Assembly (NCBI RefSeq): GCF_011074885.1
Contig: NC_054688.1
Coordinates: 930,001 to 994,000 of the forward strand
Reading direction: 5' to 3'
Length of the DNA stretch: 64,000 nt
DNA from: Brettanomyces bruxellensis
Taxonomy: Eukaryota; Ascomycota; Pichiomycetes; Pichiales; Pichiaceae
In this document: positions 41,326 through 50,863 of the stretch, in pieces
Layout of the letters: each line of letters opens with the position of its first letter
Numbering within the stretch: position 1 is the first letter of the stretch
Notes under the pieces: generated by a model
Told to the model about the DNA's origin: nothing
Seen by the model: the letters and a program-made list of their open reading frames with translations, nothing else
The model's database searches: none
Position numbers and translations under genes: made by a program

Positions 41326-43629
41326 ATGTCAAAAAGATCCTGCCACATTGCTTCCACAAGGGACTCTGCTTTTAAAAAATCGCAACAAGAGTCTTCTGCT
41401 GGCTGCTTTTCAACGTTGAAGCATCTCTTGTTACCGAAACGGCGTCGCCATATAAATGAATCAGTCTCTTTGTCGGAGAAATCATCAAATCTGTCTATAC
41501 AGGGTAATGCAACAAGAAAGGTGAAAGTGAACAATAAATTAGACCAAAAGGATTCGAAAAGTGTTGTTTCCGAAGAACCTGCCGCATACTCGCCCTATTG
41601 CTTTTCTCCTATGTCATCATCCTCTTCTACTACAGCCGAGTGCAAAACATGCGATATTCCAAGAAAGAAATGTGATACGCACAGTGAGATCGCAAATTCA
41701 GCACTTTCTCGTGATCAGACTACGTTATTTGGCAAAACTGCTTGTACATTTGAAACCTTTGACTCATCACGTCGTTTGGAACTTCTTAGAAAGCAAATGA
41801 AGATCTGGAAGCTTACAGCATACATCATACCATCTGAGGACGAACATCAGAGCGAGTACACTGCACCAAAGGACCAGAGACGTGAATATATTTCTGGTTT
41901 TACCGGAAGTGCAGGTGTTGCAATCATTACCTTGGATAGGGCAGCACTTTCCACAGATGGCAGATATTTCTTGCAGGCTGGCAGACAGTTAGATGGTAAC
42001 TGGCAGCTTTTAAAGCAAGGTGTTGAAGGTTATCCGGATTGGAAGCAGTGGACTATGGATGAGGTTATGGACGAAGTGAGAGAGCATAAAGAAGATGGAA
42101 TTCTTCGATCAGATGAAATTGGTACGATTGGTGTTGATCCAAGATTGATAAGTGTAAAGACAGGTGTTGAATTGAAAGAATTATGCTTTAATTACAATTT
42201 GAACTTTGCTACAATCTTAGATCATAACTTGGTTGATGATACCATGAAATTGGAGCACTATGTCCCTCCTCACAAAGATATTTCTGAATTAATGCTTTTC
42301 AAACATGAATTGCAATATTCAGGTGAATCTACGACAAGCAAATTGGCCCGCATTAGAAAGTTCATGAAGAATGCAAGCGTTTTTGCTGTTATTGTATCTG
42401 CCCTTGATGAAATTGCGTGGGTTCTCAATTTGAGAGGTAATGACATAGCGTACAACCCTGTGTTTTTCTCTTATTTAGTGATTACTTCTGACTCGGTCAA
42501 ACTGTACGTTGACAAACGCAAACTTTCTAAAGATATTATCACATATCTTTGCTCTTGTTCTGAAAATTTCCAGATTTACAGATACAATCAATTCTGGCGG
42601 GATCTACCAGCATTGGATTCCCAGGATCCAAGCTTAAACACTGTCAATACTGAAACAGAGCCAAGCTATGCTTTGTTCACTCAATTACCATCAATTTATG
42701 AAGTTATGAGACGGTCAATTGTTGGAGAATTCAAGGGAATCAAGAATGAGACAGAAATATCTGGAAACAGGAATGCTCAACTAAGGGACAGTGTCGCATT
42801 ATGCCAGCTTTATGCATGGCTTGATGAAAAGCTCAAAAATGGTGACACTTTATCAGAAATGGATGTTGCAAACCGTTCTGCGTATTATAGAAGTCAGCAA
42901 AAATACTTTAAGGGACTATCCTTTGCTACAATTGCGTCAACAGGTCCAAATAGTGCTGTTGTGCATTATGAGCCTACAGACAAGGAGTGCTCCATTGTTG
43001 ATCCAGATGCAGTATTTTTGTGTGATTCAGGTGCACAGTATTTAGATGGCACCACTGATATTACCAGAACATATCATTTTGGATTACCATCAGCTTTAGA
43101 GAAGAAAATATTTACACTTGTTCTGAATGGCCATCTCAGAATTGCAATGCTTCAATTCAAGCAGGGAACTTCTTCATATTACATTGATTCGTTGGGTAGA
43201 GATCCGCTCTTGAAGGAGGGTTATAAATACTCCCATGGCACGGGTCATGGGATTGATACATATATATGTGTCCACTCTGGACCATGTGGCCTCTCACCTG
43301 CAAAAACTTCATACAATTATAAGCCGCTAGAGCCTGGAAATTTTCTTAGTGATGAACCAGGTTGTTACTTGACAGACCAATTTGGTGTCCGGATTGAGAG
43401 CGATGTACTTGTGACCAAATCCAATAAATCCAATGAGTTAGCATTCGAATATATGACCCTTGTTCCTTTTGATTTGAACCTCATAGACAAGACGTATTTA
43501 ACAGATGAGCAGGTCACATGGATTAATGCATACCACAAAAGAGTTTATGATAGTATTTCTCCTATTTTGACAAGCATCCATGACGTGCGTGCATTGAGAT
43601 GGTTAAGGAAGGAGACACATAGTATTTAA
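41326..43629 (+). CDS. FRA1: Fra1-type Xaa-Pro aminopeptidase (M24 family)
   Basis: Metallopeptidase-fold protein of the aminopeptidase P family. Yeast Fra1 (749 residues) represses the iron regulon through Aft1 together with Fra2 and the glutaredoxins. Here 767 residues. The N-terminal 140 residues are Ser/Cys/Lys-rich. The creatinase-like domain begins at R-K-Q-M and includes P-S-E-D-E-H-Q-S-E-Y and S-G-F-T-G-S-A-G. The catalytic domain shows all five metal ligands: Asp567, Asp578, His641 (H-G-T-G-H-G), Glu677 (S-D-E-P-G) and Glu691 (R-I-E-S-D). The motif after the His reads V-H-S-G-P instead of the common V-H-E-G-P. Confidence 0.93.
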   Translation: MSKRSCHIASTRDSAFKKSQQESSAGCFSTLKHLLLPKRRRHINESVSLSEKSSNLSIQGNATRKVKVNNKLDQKDSKSVVSEEPAAYSPYCFSPMSSSSSTTAECKTCDIPRKKCDTHSEIANSALSRDQTTLFGKTACTFETFDSSRRLELLRKQMKIWKLTAYIIPSEDEHQSEYTAPKDQRREYISGFTGSAGVAIITLDRAALSTDGRYFLQAGRQLDGNWQLLKQGVEGYPDWKQWTMDEVMDEVREHKEDGILRSDEIGTIGVDPRLISVKTGVELKELCFNYNLNFATILDHNLVDDTMKLEHYVPPHKDISELMLFKHELQYSGESTTSKLARIRKFMKNASVFAVIVSALDEIAWVLNLRGNDIAYNPVFFSYLVITSDSVKLYVDKRKLSKDIITYLCSCSENFQIYRYNQFWRDLPALDSQDPSLNTVNTETEPSYALFTQLPSIYEVMRRSIVGEFKGIKNETEISGNRNAQLRDSVALCQLYAWLDEKLKNGDTLSEMDVANRSAYYRSQQKYFKGLSFATIASTGPNSAVVHYEPTDKECSIVDPDAVFLCDSGAQYLDGTTDITRTYHFGLPSALEKKIFTLVLNGHLRIAMLQFKQGTSSYYIDSLGRDPLLKEGYKYSHGTGHGIDTYICVHSGPCGLSPAKTSYNYKPLEPGNFLSDEPGCYLTDQFGVRIESDVLVTKSNKSNELAFEYMTLVPFDLNLIDKTYLTDEQVTWINAYHKRVYDSISPILTSIHDVRALRWLRKETHSI

Positions 43630-44098
43630 TACAAAACGTGATGCCTAATTTCTCGGTGATGATAATATCAAGTCTGGCTACGAACCCTTTGGCTTTTTTT
43701 ACGTTTCATTTTTTCCCTTTATTTAGAACGGATTTTGATTCCAATTTCATTTGCATGATTTTAATTACCTCTATGTTAGAAATACCAATGAATAGAATAT
43801 TCTTACTATCTGACCGTCTCGTAGATTTGATAAGTATTCTAATTAATTGTCATGTTTGGAATGGAAAGGACTTGGTATAAGTCATATTATGTACATATAT
43901 AAGCGTATATAAGCGAGCGATAAGAATATAGATAAAAGCGTTGAACCGAGAACTTTGCGAAAATCTATATGAAAATATGAAAAAAGTTTGACAGGAGTGA
44001 GTTACACGAAATTTTTAAAGACAGGCGGTGATCTCGGTGATCTATAAAACAGCCAATCGTATGATGATGCATCCATGTTTAGAAAATTTATTTCCAAT
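43630..44098. other. Intergenic, convergent 3' regions of FRA1 and the WW gene
   Basis: Convergent 3' ends. An 80-codon frame at 43638-43880 is hydrophobic AT-rich translation and not convincing. Confidence 0.45.
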
Positions 44099-44470
44099 TC
44101 ATATATCAATATGCCGCACAACCTCCAGCGGTGAATCAAACTGAACAATACCCTGTTTTTTGTTCAAATAATAATACTCGCTAAGAACAGGATCATACCT
44201 TATCTCCCAACCATTCGGCATCTCCGGCTTTATTATTCCATCAGTGGACGCTATACTATTAACACCAGATCTGGTTGAAAACATGCTATTTGATGTTGAG
44301 CTGCTTTCAAAACTTTGACGATCGCTTGAGTCAGGAAATGCTTTCTTGTGATGTTGTTTTATTTTCCGCTTACCGTCTAAAATCGAAGATTTCCTTGAAA
44401 AAGCTTTAAATAGGCCCAGTGCCTTTATTCTGTGAGTCTTCATCGTTCCTTGTATGGATGTTATTCCCAT
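44099..44470 (-). CDS. Small WW-domain protein
   Basis: A 123-residue protein. The first 80 residues are basic and serine-rich. A single WW domain ends the protein: M-P-N-G-W-E-I-R-Y-D-P-V-L-S-E-Y-Y-Y-L-N, then Q-F-D-S-P-L. The first Trp, the aromatic Tyr cluster and the final Pro are present; the second signature Trp is Phe. WW domains bind proline-rich ligands, and changing the second Trp usually alters rather than abolishes folding. I do not recognise an orthologue. The start could also be the internal ATG at 44443. Confidence 0.7.
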   Translation of the reverse strand: MGITSIQGTMKTHRIKALGLFKAFSRKSSILDGKRKIKQHHKKAFPDSSDRQSFESSSTSNSMFSTRSGVNSIASTDGIIKPEMPNGWEIRYDPVLSEYYYLNKKQGIVQFDSPLEVVRHIDI

Positions 44471-45148
44471 GATGTGTAAGCAATTGCCCTTTATCCACTT
44501 AATGTTTTGTGTATCGACGATTTGAAAAGATCGTATTCAAAAGGTTAAGGGTGCAACTTCCGGTTATTTAAATATTTTTTCAGTTATAGTTGTATTTGTA
44601 AGATTCTGGGTCCTTTCGGGATTGTATATTTATTTCCGGCTACCCGTCGGCAATTTTTTTCCTCCCTCCGCTTTCTTTTTTACATGACGAATTACTTACT
44701 CAGCAGTCTCCTCACAAAAATTTATCTACTTCTGGAAACACGGAAGTAGTGAAATAGTTAACAGCGCGCGATGTTAACTCCCTCGGTTATAAAAAAGTTT
44801 TGGAAATCAACCGACCGACATTACAGCTTCAAGCAATGCAAACAGGTAGATAATCATAGGCAAGAAAGCAAAAAAAACCTACATTCCGTAAAGATGCGAG
44901 ATCAATGTTTAATCGTTAGTGACCCTGGTAAATATGTGAAAGCCAGTCATGATATAATTGATAGTCAAGCGCGGTAGAAAACAAATATTCCTATTCTACG
45001 TTAAATTGCTACTTCACATATCCGTTCTTTCCGAAAGTAGCGATATGCTTACATTTAAAAATGTACTTGAAAAAGTTCCTCGAATCGCAAAGAATTTCTT
45101 TATTTCCGAATTATACATAGATAGGGAAACTGCATGAACAATTGCTAT
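44471..45148. other. Intergenic, WW-gene promoter and PEX1 3' region
   Basis: Upstream of the WW gene and downstream of PEX1, both on the minus strand. A 68-codon frame at 44771-44977 is not convincing. No other feature is seen. Confidence 0.45.
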
Positions 45149-48100
45149 TCACATCAATGTAGTTCTCTCGCCAATATTTTGGCTTGCTTCTCCATCCCGA
45201 AGATCGCCTGCTCTTCTATTTTCTGTAAACTTCTCATAAATTTGGTCAAGCTTCTTTATCTGTTTATTGGATATCGACCGGTTTGTTTCCAGTAAGCCCT
45301 GCTTAAAGTGTCCGGCTTTAAGAACCACTTTTTTCGAATTGTTTGCCACGTTTCTAGAATGATCATTTTTAACTCCGTTATCATACAACCCCCTGTTCAG
45401 GGCTGCACTATTACCTATCCCTGATTCCTTCTCATTCATTCTTATGCTTCTTAACCTCTCACCCAAATTCGTTACCGAAGACTGTATTGCACTTTGTTTG
45501 GTGGTTAAACTCACAAAGTAATCCACGGCACCCTCGTCCTTGTTATTTTCCTGCATCAATTTCTCCTTCTTCGCCAAATCTTCGTGTACAGCTTTTAAAT
45601 ATGAATTATATATTAGTGCCTGTAAATCTGCTCCGGAAAATTTGGCAGCCTTACGTGCAATTTCTCCCAAGTTAACATCTGCAGCAACCGAGAACTTGTT
45701 ACTTTTTAAAATTGTCTTCAAAATGTCGAGTCGGTTTTCATAATTAGGCATTTCACATAAAACCGATTTATCAAGACGACCAGGCCTAAGCAAAGCTGGA
45801 TCAATTAAATCCGGCCTGGAAGTGGCCGCTAAAACGTATACCCCGTCCAATCCTTCGGCACCGTCCATCTGCGTCAATAATTGGTTGACAATTCTGTCTG
45901 TAACACCAGTAGAATCGTGGCCTCTTTTGGGAGCGACGGAATCAAATTCATCAAAGAATAAAATACAAGGCTTTGCAGCTGTGGCTCGCTCAAAGAGTTC
46001 TCGAACTGCCTGTTCCGATGCTCCGATATATTTATTCAATATCTCCGGTCCTTTGATCGATATAAAGTTGAGCCCGCATTGTGATGCAACAGCAGATGCT
46101 AGTAACGTCTTTCCGCAACCAGGATACCCATAAAGAAGAATTCCTGACCGAAGACGTAGCGGACAATTTGCAAATATAGGTGCATACTTTGTTGGCCATT
46201 CAAGAGTCTCTAGTAATATCTGCTTTGCTTGTTTTAATCCACCAATACTATTCCATGATGTTCCTGTGCTTTTTTGTAACTTTACACCCCTGAGGGACGA
46301 TGGCGTAAATCCTTTCAAAGAGTGAACAAAGTTTTCCATACCAATGTGTCTGTCCTTCATTGGCAACTCGGATGATATAGCATCATGAAATGCTCTATCA
46401 CAGAGGCATTTTAAATCATATGGAAGGTATCCTTCAGTGTCTGCAGCAACGTCCCTCAAAAATTCTTCATCTTTTGGTTCTGAAAGTGGATACTTCTTTA
46501 TAAAGTTGATCAAAAGCTCAAGCCTCTGTTCTTTGGTTGGCGATTTCAGGTTAAACTCCTCCTCAACCAAATGTTTCTGAAATATTAGTGGATTTATAGA
46601 ATCTCGAGTCTTGCATGTCACGACTAGCGAAACTTTATGGCCTCTTGATAGGGGAGTCAACCTACTAGAAAAAAGTTCGGCAAGTTGTGTACTGAAGCCT
46701 GATTCTCCGTGTTCAGTTTCTTTGGAAATCAAGGAGTCGGCATTCTCTAATAATAATATAGATGGTTCATGCCAAAGCAATTCCATAATAACGGTCTCCG
46801 TTAAAAGTTTCTTCAATTTTTCAAGATTCAAAGTGCTTATAATCTCGTTGCAGTCAATTTCCTTCGTATAATAGCCCTTGGAATGAAATTGACTGCTTAA
46901 TTCCTTGCATAACATTGTCTTCCCAGAGCCAGATGCTCCATATATTATGCAGTTTGTCTGTCGTTTTATACATCCAGAAATGTCGCTTAGTTCCTTATCC
47001 CTTGCAATCATTTTAAATTGTTTTTCCTTCTCTTCAACTCTTCCACGATCTTGTAAAAATCTCTTCTCTGTCAATATTGATGATCCTCTCCCAATTGCAT
47101 GATGCATCAATTTGTCGTCAAATATTATCCAATGCGGATACTCTGTCTCGTTCTTACTACTGCATTTGATCTCTAGTACCGCTCCATCAACAAATGGCGA
47201 TTTTTGAATCATGGGGATTTTCATACCATTGGTAAGTGGTGGTTTTGAATTTGAATGAAAAAGAGATTCCAGCATTTTTCGATATTTCATGCTTAACTCC
47301 TTTCTGTGCTTGCTCTCCTTACTCATCTTGCGATCTCCATCCTTTATTGCCTTCTTTGTATTCTTCTTCAGACTCTCAGTAGTTATTGGATGCATTATTA
47401 ATTTGTATGAAGTTTCATCGCTTAGTTTTCCTTCTTCGTTGCTCAAAAGCTGTACCATAATCTTTTCGCCGACTGTTCCTTCCAATCCTAAAGATACCGA
47501 AAGCAACTTGCTAATAGCAATAGTACCAGAATCCAATGTAGCACATTTCATGATCTTGGCAATCAGCTTCGGTTTCTTCAATTTATTTAACAGTTTACCT
47601 TCCTTCTTTTTTCCATGTCTGCTACTCATATCAATTAATGCCTTTTGTGGAGTTCCTGGTCCTTCCAACACTGAAATCATTGCAAATCGAAAATCAGAGT
47701 TTAGCTTGTCCAAATTAACAAATACGCAGTAGTCATCTTTATATTCTATTTTCACCAAGTCATTTGGTAGAGCAACAGAACGCAAAATGAAGTGATCACT
47801 AGCCGTAGATAATTCTTTAGCTGGGATTTCCACTTGTTTAGAATGTGTGTGCTTCCGAATTTTTGGAGCAATATGTAATTCAGTATTGTTTGTAAGTAGA
47901 CCATACTTTATTTTTTCACTGGTCGAACAAACTTCTTTGACCAAAAATTTGACTGTACTACTTGATGAATTTGAATTTGGGTGAATGATAACAGTTTGGT
48001 TAACTTGCAATGCTCTTATCTGGTTGAGAAACTTATCCTCTATTGTGCCTGCATACATCTCCGTCAATTCCCAGTCCTCAGTTGTAGCTGGTTCAAGTTC

Positions 48101-48412
48101 AGCCGTTTGAATTCTGCAAATCTCATTGGGCATGACAATTTGAATTGACACCTCAAGTCCTTCTTTAATATGTGATATTGTTGCAAATGATGGATCGATT
48201 TCCACTGTTGAGGAGAAAGCCGAGAAAAAGCCGGTCCAACCACAATAAATTGACCTCGATTCACCCTTTATGTTTGTGTATTCCACTTTAATTACAACAT
48301 TTTGAACCAATAAATTGGCTGAATTTATAAATGGACTGATGAACGGCGCCGGTAAGTTAAGCAAGCAGTTATGGAGCGGCTTATAAGCAACGCTCACTGT
48401 TGCAAAACTCAT
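45149..48412 (-). CDS. PEX1: Peroxisomal AAA ATPase Pex1
   Basis: Type II AAA+ ATPase that with Pex6 extracts ubiquitinated Pex5 from the peroxisome membrane. At 1,087 residues it matches yeast Pex1 (1,043). The N-terminal double-psi barrel part starts S-F-A-T-V-S-V-A-Y. The D1 domain has Walker A G-A-S-G-S-G-K-T near residue 497, but its Walker B is degenerate (L-L-L-E-N-A-D), in line with the weak D1 ATPase of Pex1. The D2 domain is fully canonical: G-Y-P-G-C-G-K-T near 768, F-F-D-E-F-D-S, and A-A-T-S-R-P-D-L-I-D-P-A-L-L-R-P-G-R-L-D. The tail is long and basic. It would serve peroxisomes containing the D-amino-acid oxidase. Confidence 0.96.
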   Translation of the reverse strand: MSFATVSVAYKPLHNCLLNLPAPFISPFINSANLLVQNVVIKVEYTNIKGESRSIYCGWTGFFSAFSSTVEIDPSFATISHIKEGLEVSIQIVMPNEICRIQTAELEPATTEDWELTEMYAGTIEDKFLNQIRALQVNQTVIIHPNSNSSSSTVKFLVKEVCSTSEKIKYGLLTNNTELHIAPKIRKHTHSKQVEIPAKELSTASDHFILRSVALPNDLVKIEYKDDYCVFVNLDKLNSDFRFAMISVLEGPGTPQKALIDMSSRHGKKKEGKLLNKLKKPKLIAKIMKCATLDSGTIAISKLLSVSLGLEGTVGEKIMVQLLSNEEGKLSDETSYKLIMHPITTESLKKNTKKAIKDGDRKMSKESKHRKELSMKYRKMLESLFHSNSKPPLTNGMKIPMIQKSPFVDGAVLEIKCSSKNETEYPHWIIFDDKLMHHAIGRGSSILTEKRFLQDRGRVEEKEKQFKMIARDKELSDISGCIKRQTNCIIYGASGSGKTMLCKELSSQFHSKGYYTKEIDCNEIISTLNLEKLKKLLTETVIMELLWHEPSILLLENADSLISKETEHGESGFSTQLAELFSSRLTPLSRGHKVSLVVTCKTRDSINPLIFQKHLVEEEFNLKSPTKEQRLELLINFIKKYPLSEPKDEEFLRDVAADTEGYLPYDLKCLCDRAFHDAISSELPMKDRHIGMENFVHSLKGFTPSSLRGVKLQKSTGTSWNSIGGLKQAKQILLETLEWPTKYAPIFANCPLRLRSGILLYGYPGCGKTLLASAVASQCGLNFISIKGPEILNKYIGASEQAVRELFERATAAKPCILFFDEFDSVAPKRGHDSTGVTDRIVNQLLTQMDGAEGLDGVYVLAATSRPDLIDPALLRPGRLDKSVLCEMPNYENRLDILKTILKSNKFSVAADVNLGEIARKAAKFSGADLQALIYNSYLKAVHEDLAKKEKLMQENNKDEGAVDYFVSLTTKQSAIQSSVTNLGERLRSIRMNEKESGIGNSAALNRGLYDNGVKNDHSRNVANNSKKVVLKAGHFKQGLLETNRSISNKQIKKLDQIYEKFTENRRAGDLRDGEASQNIGERTTLM

Positions 48413-48887
48413 TCTAAAATAACTTTTAAAGTCTTCAATGTAACAAAAGGGGCAATGTGAATTGTTTTAAAAGGATGGACTCGAAGTATAAATGAAGAAT
48501 ATGCTACTGCTTTTCTCATTAGAATACTTACAATTATATCAGGAAGAATATGTCATTTTCCTAGCTGGTTTAATTCCAATCTGGACGAATGTGAAATTCG
48601 GATCTCCATTTGGTCGATCGACTTAAATTGTTTTTATGTCCATTCGAGGACGCGTCTACAAATTCAGATGCAAAAGGTAAAAACTTCAATGCATTCATTT
48701 CTTTCCTTTTCTCATCTTCCACATCTCCAGTAGCTCATTCCATAATCGCTTCAAAGGACCAAACTAGAAACTGAATAACTTATTTGTTAGTATAGAAAGC
48801 GCTTTCTGTTTTCCTAGCATCCTGGAATAAAGGTTTAATAATCATCGAAGCGATAAGGTAGAATAATTGGCATAAATAGAGAAGAAG
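48413..48887. other. Divergent promoter region PEX1/DPB4
   Basis: Shared upstream region of the two divergent genes. It contains an ACGCGT hexamer at 48650-48655. Confidence 0.5.
48650..48655. promoter_or_regulatory. MCB-like element (ACGCGT) upstream of DPB4
   Basis: ACGCGT 233 bp upstream of the DPB4 start. This is the MBF site that drives G1/S expression of DNA replication genes in yeast, appropriate for a polymerase epsilon subunit. Function is inferred. Confidence 0.4.
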
Positions 48888-49499
48888 ATGCCCGCAAAAG
48901 GATGGAGAAAAGATGAGCAAGAATCGAACATGGAAACTGCAATTGCTAATCAAGGTATTTCAATAGATTCGATTCTTTTCCCGAAATCGACGATTAACAA
49001 GTTGGCGAAAAAAACTTTGGCAGATGAAAGTGGTGATCAAAACCCAATGATATTGGCCAAGGATTCACAAACGGTAATACAGCGATCAGCAGTTGTTTTC
49101 ATAAATTATATTTATCACAATGCAAAACAGTACATAAAGGCGAAGGGACGGAAGGTTGTCAATGCAGACGATATCATTTTAGCCCTACAAACTGCCAACT
49201 TCAACAGCTTTGTTCCCGTGCTGCAGGAAGAGTTGGAGAAGTTTAACCGACGTAAAGAACTAAAGCAGAAAGAGAAAATGTATAAAAAGCAGGCGAAAGC
49301 TGCAGCCGGAACAGAAAATGACCATGTTGAGATTGGTGATGTGAGTACTGAACCAGAAAACGATAATGAAAGTAAAGCTGATGATGATGATGAATCTGGT
49401 GACTCGACCCACCAGAATAAAAGAGCAAAAAGAGATGAAAGTGTTGCTAATAATAATGAAAATTCGGCACCATCGCAAGATAATAATGAGAGTGTGTGA
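48888..49499 (+). CDS. DPB4: DNA polymerase epsilon subunit Dpb4 (histone fold)
   Basis: Histone-fold subunit of DNA polymerase epsilon, also part of the ISW2/CHRAC-type remodeller; pairs with Dpb3 or Dls1. At 203 residues it matches yeast Dpb4 (196). The N-terminus M-P-A-K-G-W-R-K-D is nearly identical to yeast. The histone fold covers about residues 27-120: L-F-P-K-S-T-I-N-K-L-A, the long alpha-2 helix with Q-R-S-A-V-V-F-I-N-Y, and N-A-D-D-I-I-L-A-L. The C-terminal 80 residues are acidic and Asn-rich, as in the orthologue. Confidence 0.93.
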   Translation: MPAKGWRKDEQESNMETAIANQGISIDSILFPKSTINKLAKKTLADESGDQNPMILAKDSQTVIQRSAVVFINYIYHNAKQYIKAKGRKVVNADDIILALQTANFNSFVPVLQEELEKFNRRKELKQKEKMYKKQAKAAAGTENDHVEIGDVSTEPENDNESKADDDDESGDSTHQNKRAKRDESVANNNENSAPSQDNNESV

Positions 49500-49548
49500 T
49501 GGCATTAATTTTTAGATGAGATATAGCTTTTTCTGATTGCTTGTATGA

Positions 49549-50478
49549 TTATTTAGGGGGATGGGAATGTATTGGCTGATGTGGAGGAGATGGATGGACA
49601 CATTTGTTGTAGAATGGAAGTCCGCACTCAAGGCCTATGAGAAAATAAAGAACAATGGTGGCGATTAAACATGTGATAAATATAGATTTCACATTGGACC
49701 ACCAGAATTTTCGTTTGACGGAGATCGCCGTACGTCTAAAAGAGTTTGCTGAAGTGTTAAGATTCTGTGTCTTATCTATCAATGTGTCTAAAGATTGGCC
49801 ACGATCCAATATCTTATCTATGTTACTATTCATAATTTCACGAATATGAGTAAGGTCACCATTTACGGCTCCGTAGTTCTGCGTTAAAGTGATAAGTTTG
49901 TCTTGCTCACCCATTATTATATCTCTCATTCTGATCTTGAACTCGAAATTTGTGGTGGTTGTCATGTTGGCTGTCAGTCCAGGTGATTCGTAATAGGCAT
50001 TCAGATAGGTAAACATAATTTTATCCATAAGATTGTATACGAAACTCTTTAGCATTTCGTCTCCGCAAAGAATAACCAACGTAATCAGGTCGTTATTTTT
50101 CATTAGTTTCTTGTTGTAATAAAGTACAAGTTTTATGTACTTGTCCTTTTTCTTATCATCGATTTTCCCTTCCGCCTCTCTTTGGTCATTCTTGTATGTC
50201 ATTAAGTAGGAAGAAACATTATAATTGTCAGCCCTGCTCTCAGGTAATGAGTTTATCGCTCCAATGTTACTTGAAACAAGCTCAGCATAGTTAATGTTTA
50301 GAAGTGGAGCAAAGTTCGGATCATCGTATGTGTATAAAGTTGTAGAATTGGCAGTAAGACAAGCATGAATAATCGAAGTCCTTAGTGTTGGTTCTGGTGC
50401 ATTTGTTACTCTATTTGAATCGGTAGGATTAATTAAGGGCTCCGAAGAATTTGGTTCTTCCGCATTTTCTATCCCCAT
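49549..50478 (-). CDS. NYV1: Vacuolar R-SNARE Nyv1
   Basis: Vacuolar v-SNARE (VAMP7-like) mediating homotypic vacuole fusion with Vam3, Vti1 and Vam7. It has 309 residues (yeast Nyv1 253). A longin-like N-terminal part is followed by the R-SNARE motif around I-M-N-S-N-I-D-K-I-L-D-R-G-Q-S-L, with the zero-layer Arg226. Next come N-S-F-R-R-T-A and W-W-S-N-V-K, then a membrane segment at about 259-280. Two things are unusual. The N-terminus carries about 30 extra polar residues before the longin-like part. About 26 residues follow the membrane span, with two Cys and many His and Pro (C-V-H-P-S-P-P-H-Q-P), whereas SNARE tails normally stop at the membrane. Confidence 0.85.
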   Translation of the reverse strand: MGIENAEEPNSSEPLINPTDSNRVTNAPEPTLRTSIIHACLTANSTTLYTYDDPNFAPLLNINYAELVSSNIGAINSLPESRADNYNVSSYLMTYKNDQREAEGKIDDKKKDKYIKLVLYYNKKLMKNNDLITLVILCGDEMLKSFVYNLMDKIMFTYLNAYYESPGLTANMTTTTNFEFKIRMRDIIMGEQDKLITLTQNYGAVNGDLTHIREIMNSNIDKILDRGQSLDTLIDKTQNLNTSANSFRRTAISVKRKFWWSNVKSIFITCLIATIVLYFLIGLECGLPFYNKCVHPSPPHQPIHSHPPK

Positions 50479-50863
50479 AATGATTGATCTAAAATAGAAT
50501 GTCCTTGATTGAACGTAACGCTTCCTTTAAAGGTATATATTATTGGTGGAAATTTCAAGATGCCTTTGTTTTTTGGAGCTTGGAAAGATAGAGATGGCTG
50601 AAAAAAATAAAATAAAAATAAACCATGAAAGAAAAGAAAGTTGCTTATGTTACGGGTGAAAAATATATATGTACAATAGGAATAAATTTAGGCATCCGGA
50701 ATTTACGTTACATTAACTGCGTGCCTCGCATTCGCATCCTTGATCTAACGTAATTAATTGTTCTATTGAATTAACTAAGTACTAGGCGTAATCGCACTCT
50801 ATTCAAAGGCGGAAAAAAATGCTCACCGTGCGTACAGCCACAACTCCAAGTAAGTTTTCATCA
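50479..50863. other. Intergenic NYV1-SLH1
   Basis: NYV1 promoter (minus strand) and SLH1 3' region. No additional feature is seen. Confidence 0.45.

Noticed and set aside
45487..47732. Several plus-strand frames of 60-150 codons inside PEX1
   Set aside because: They are antisense shadows of the conserved PEX1 coding sequence; the same applies to antisense frames in SLH1, PRP21 and TGL3.
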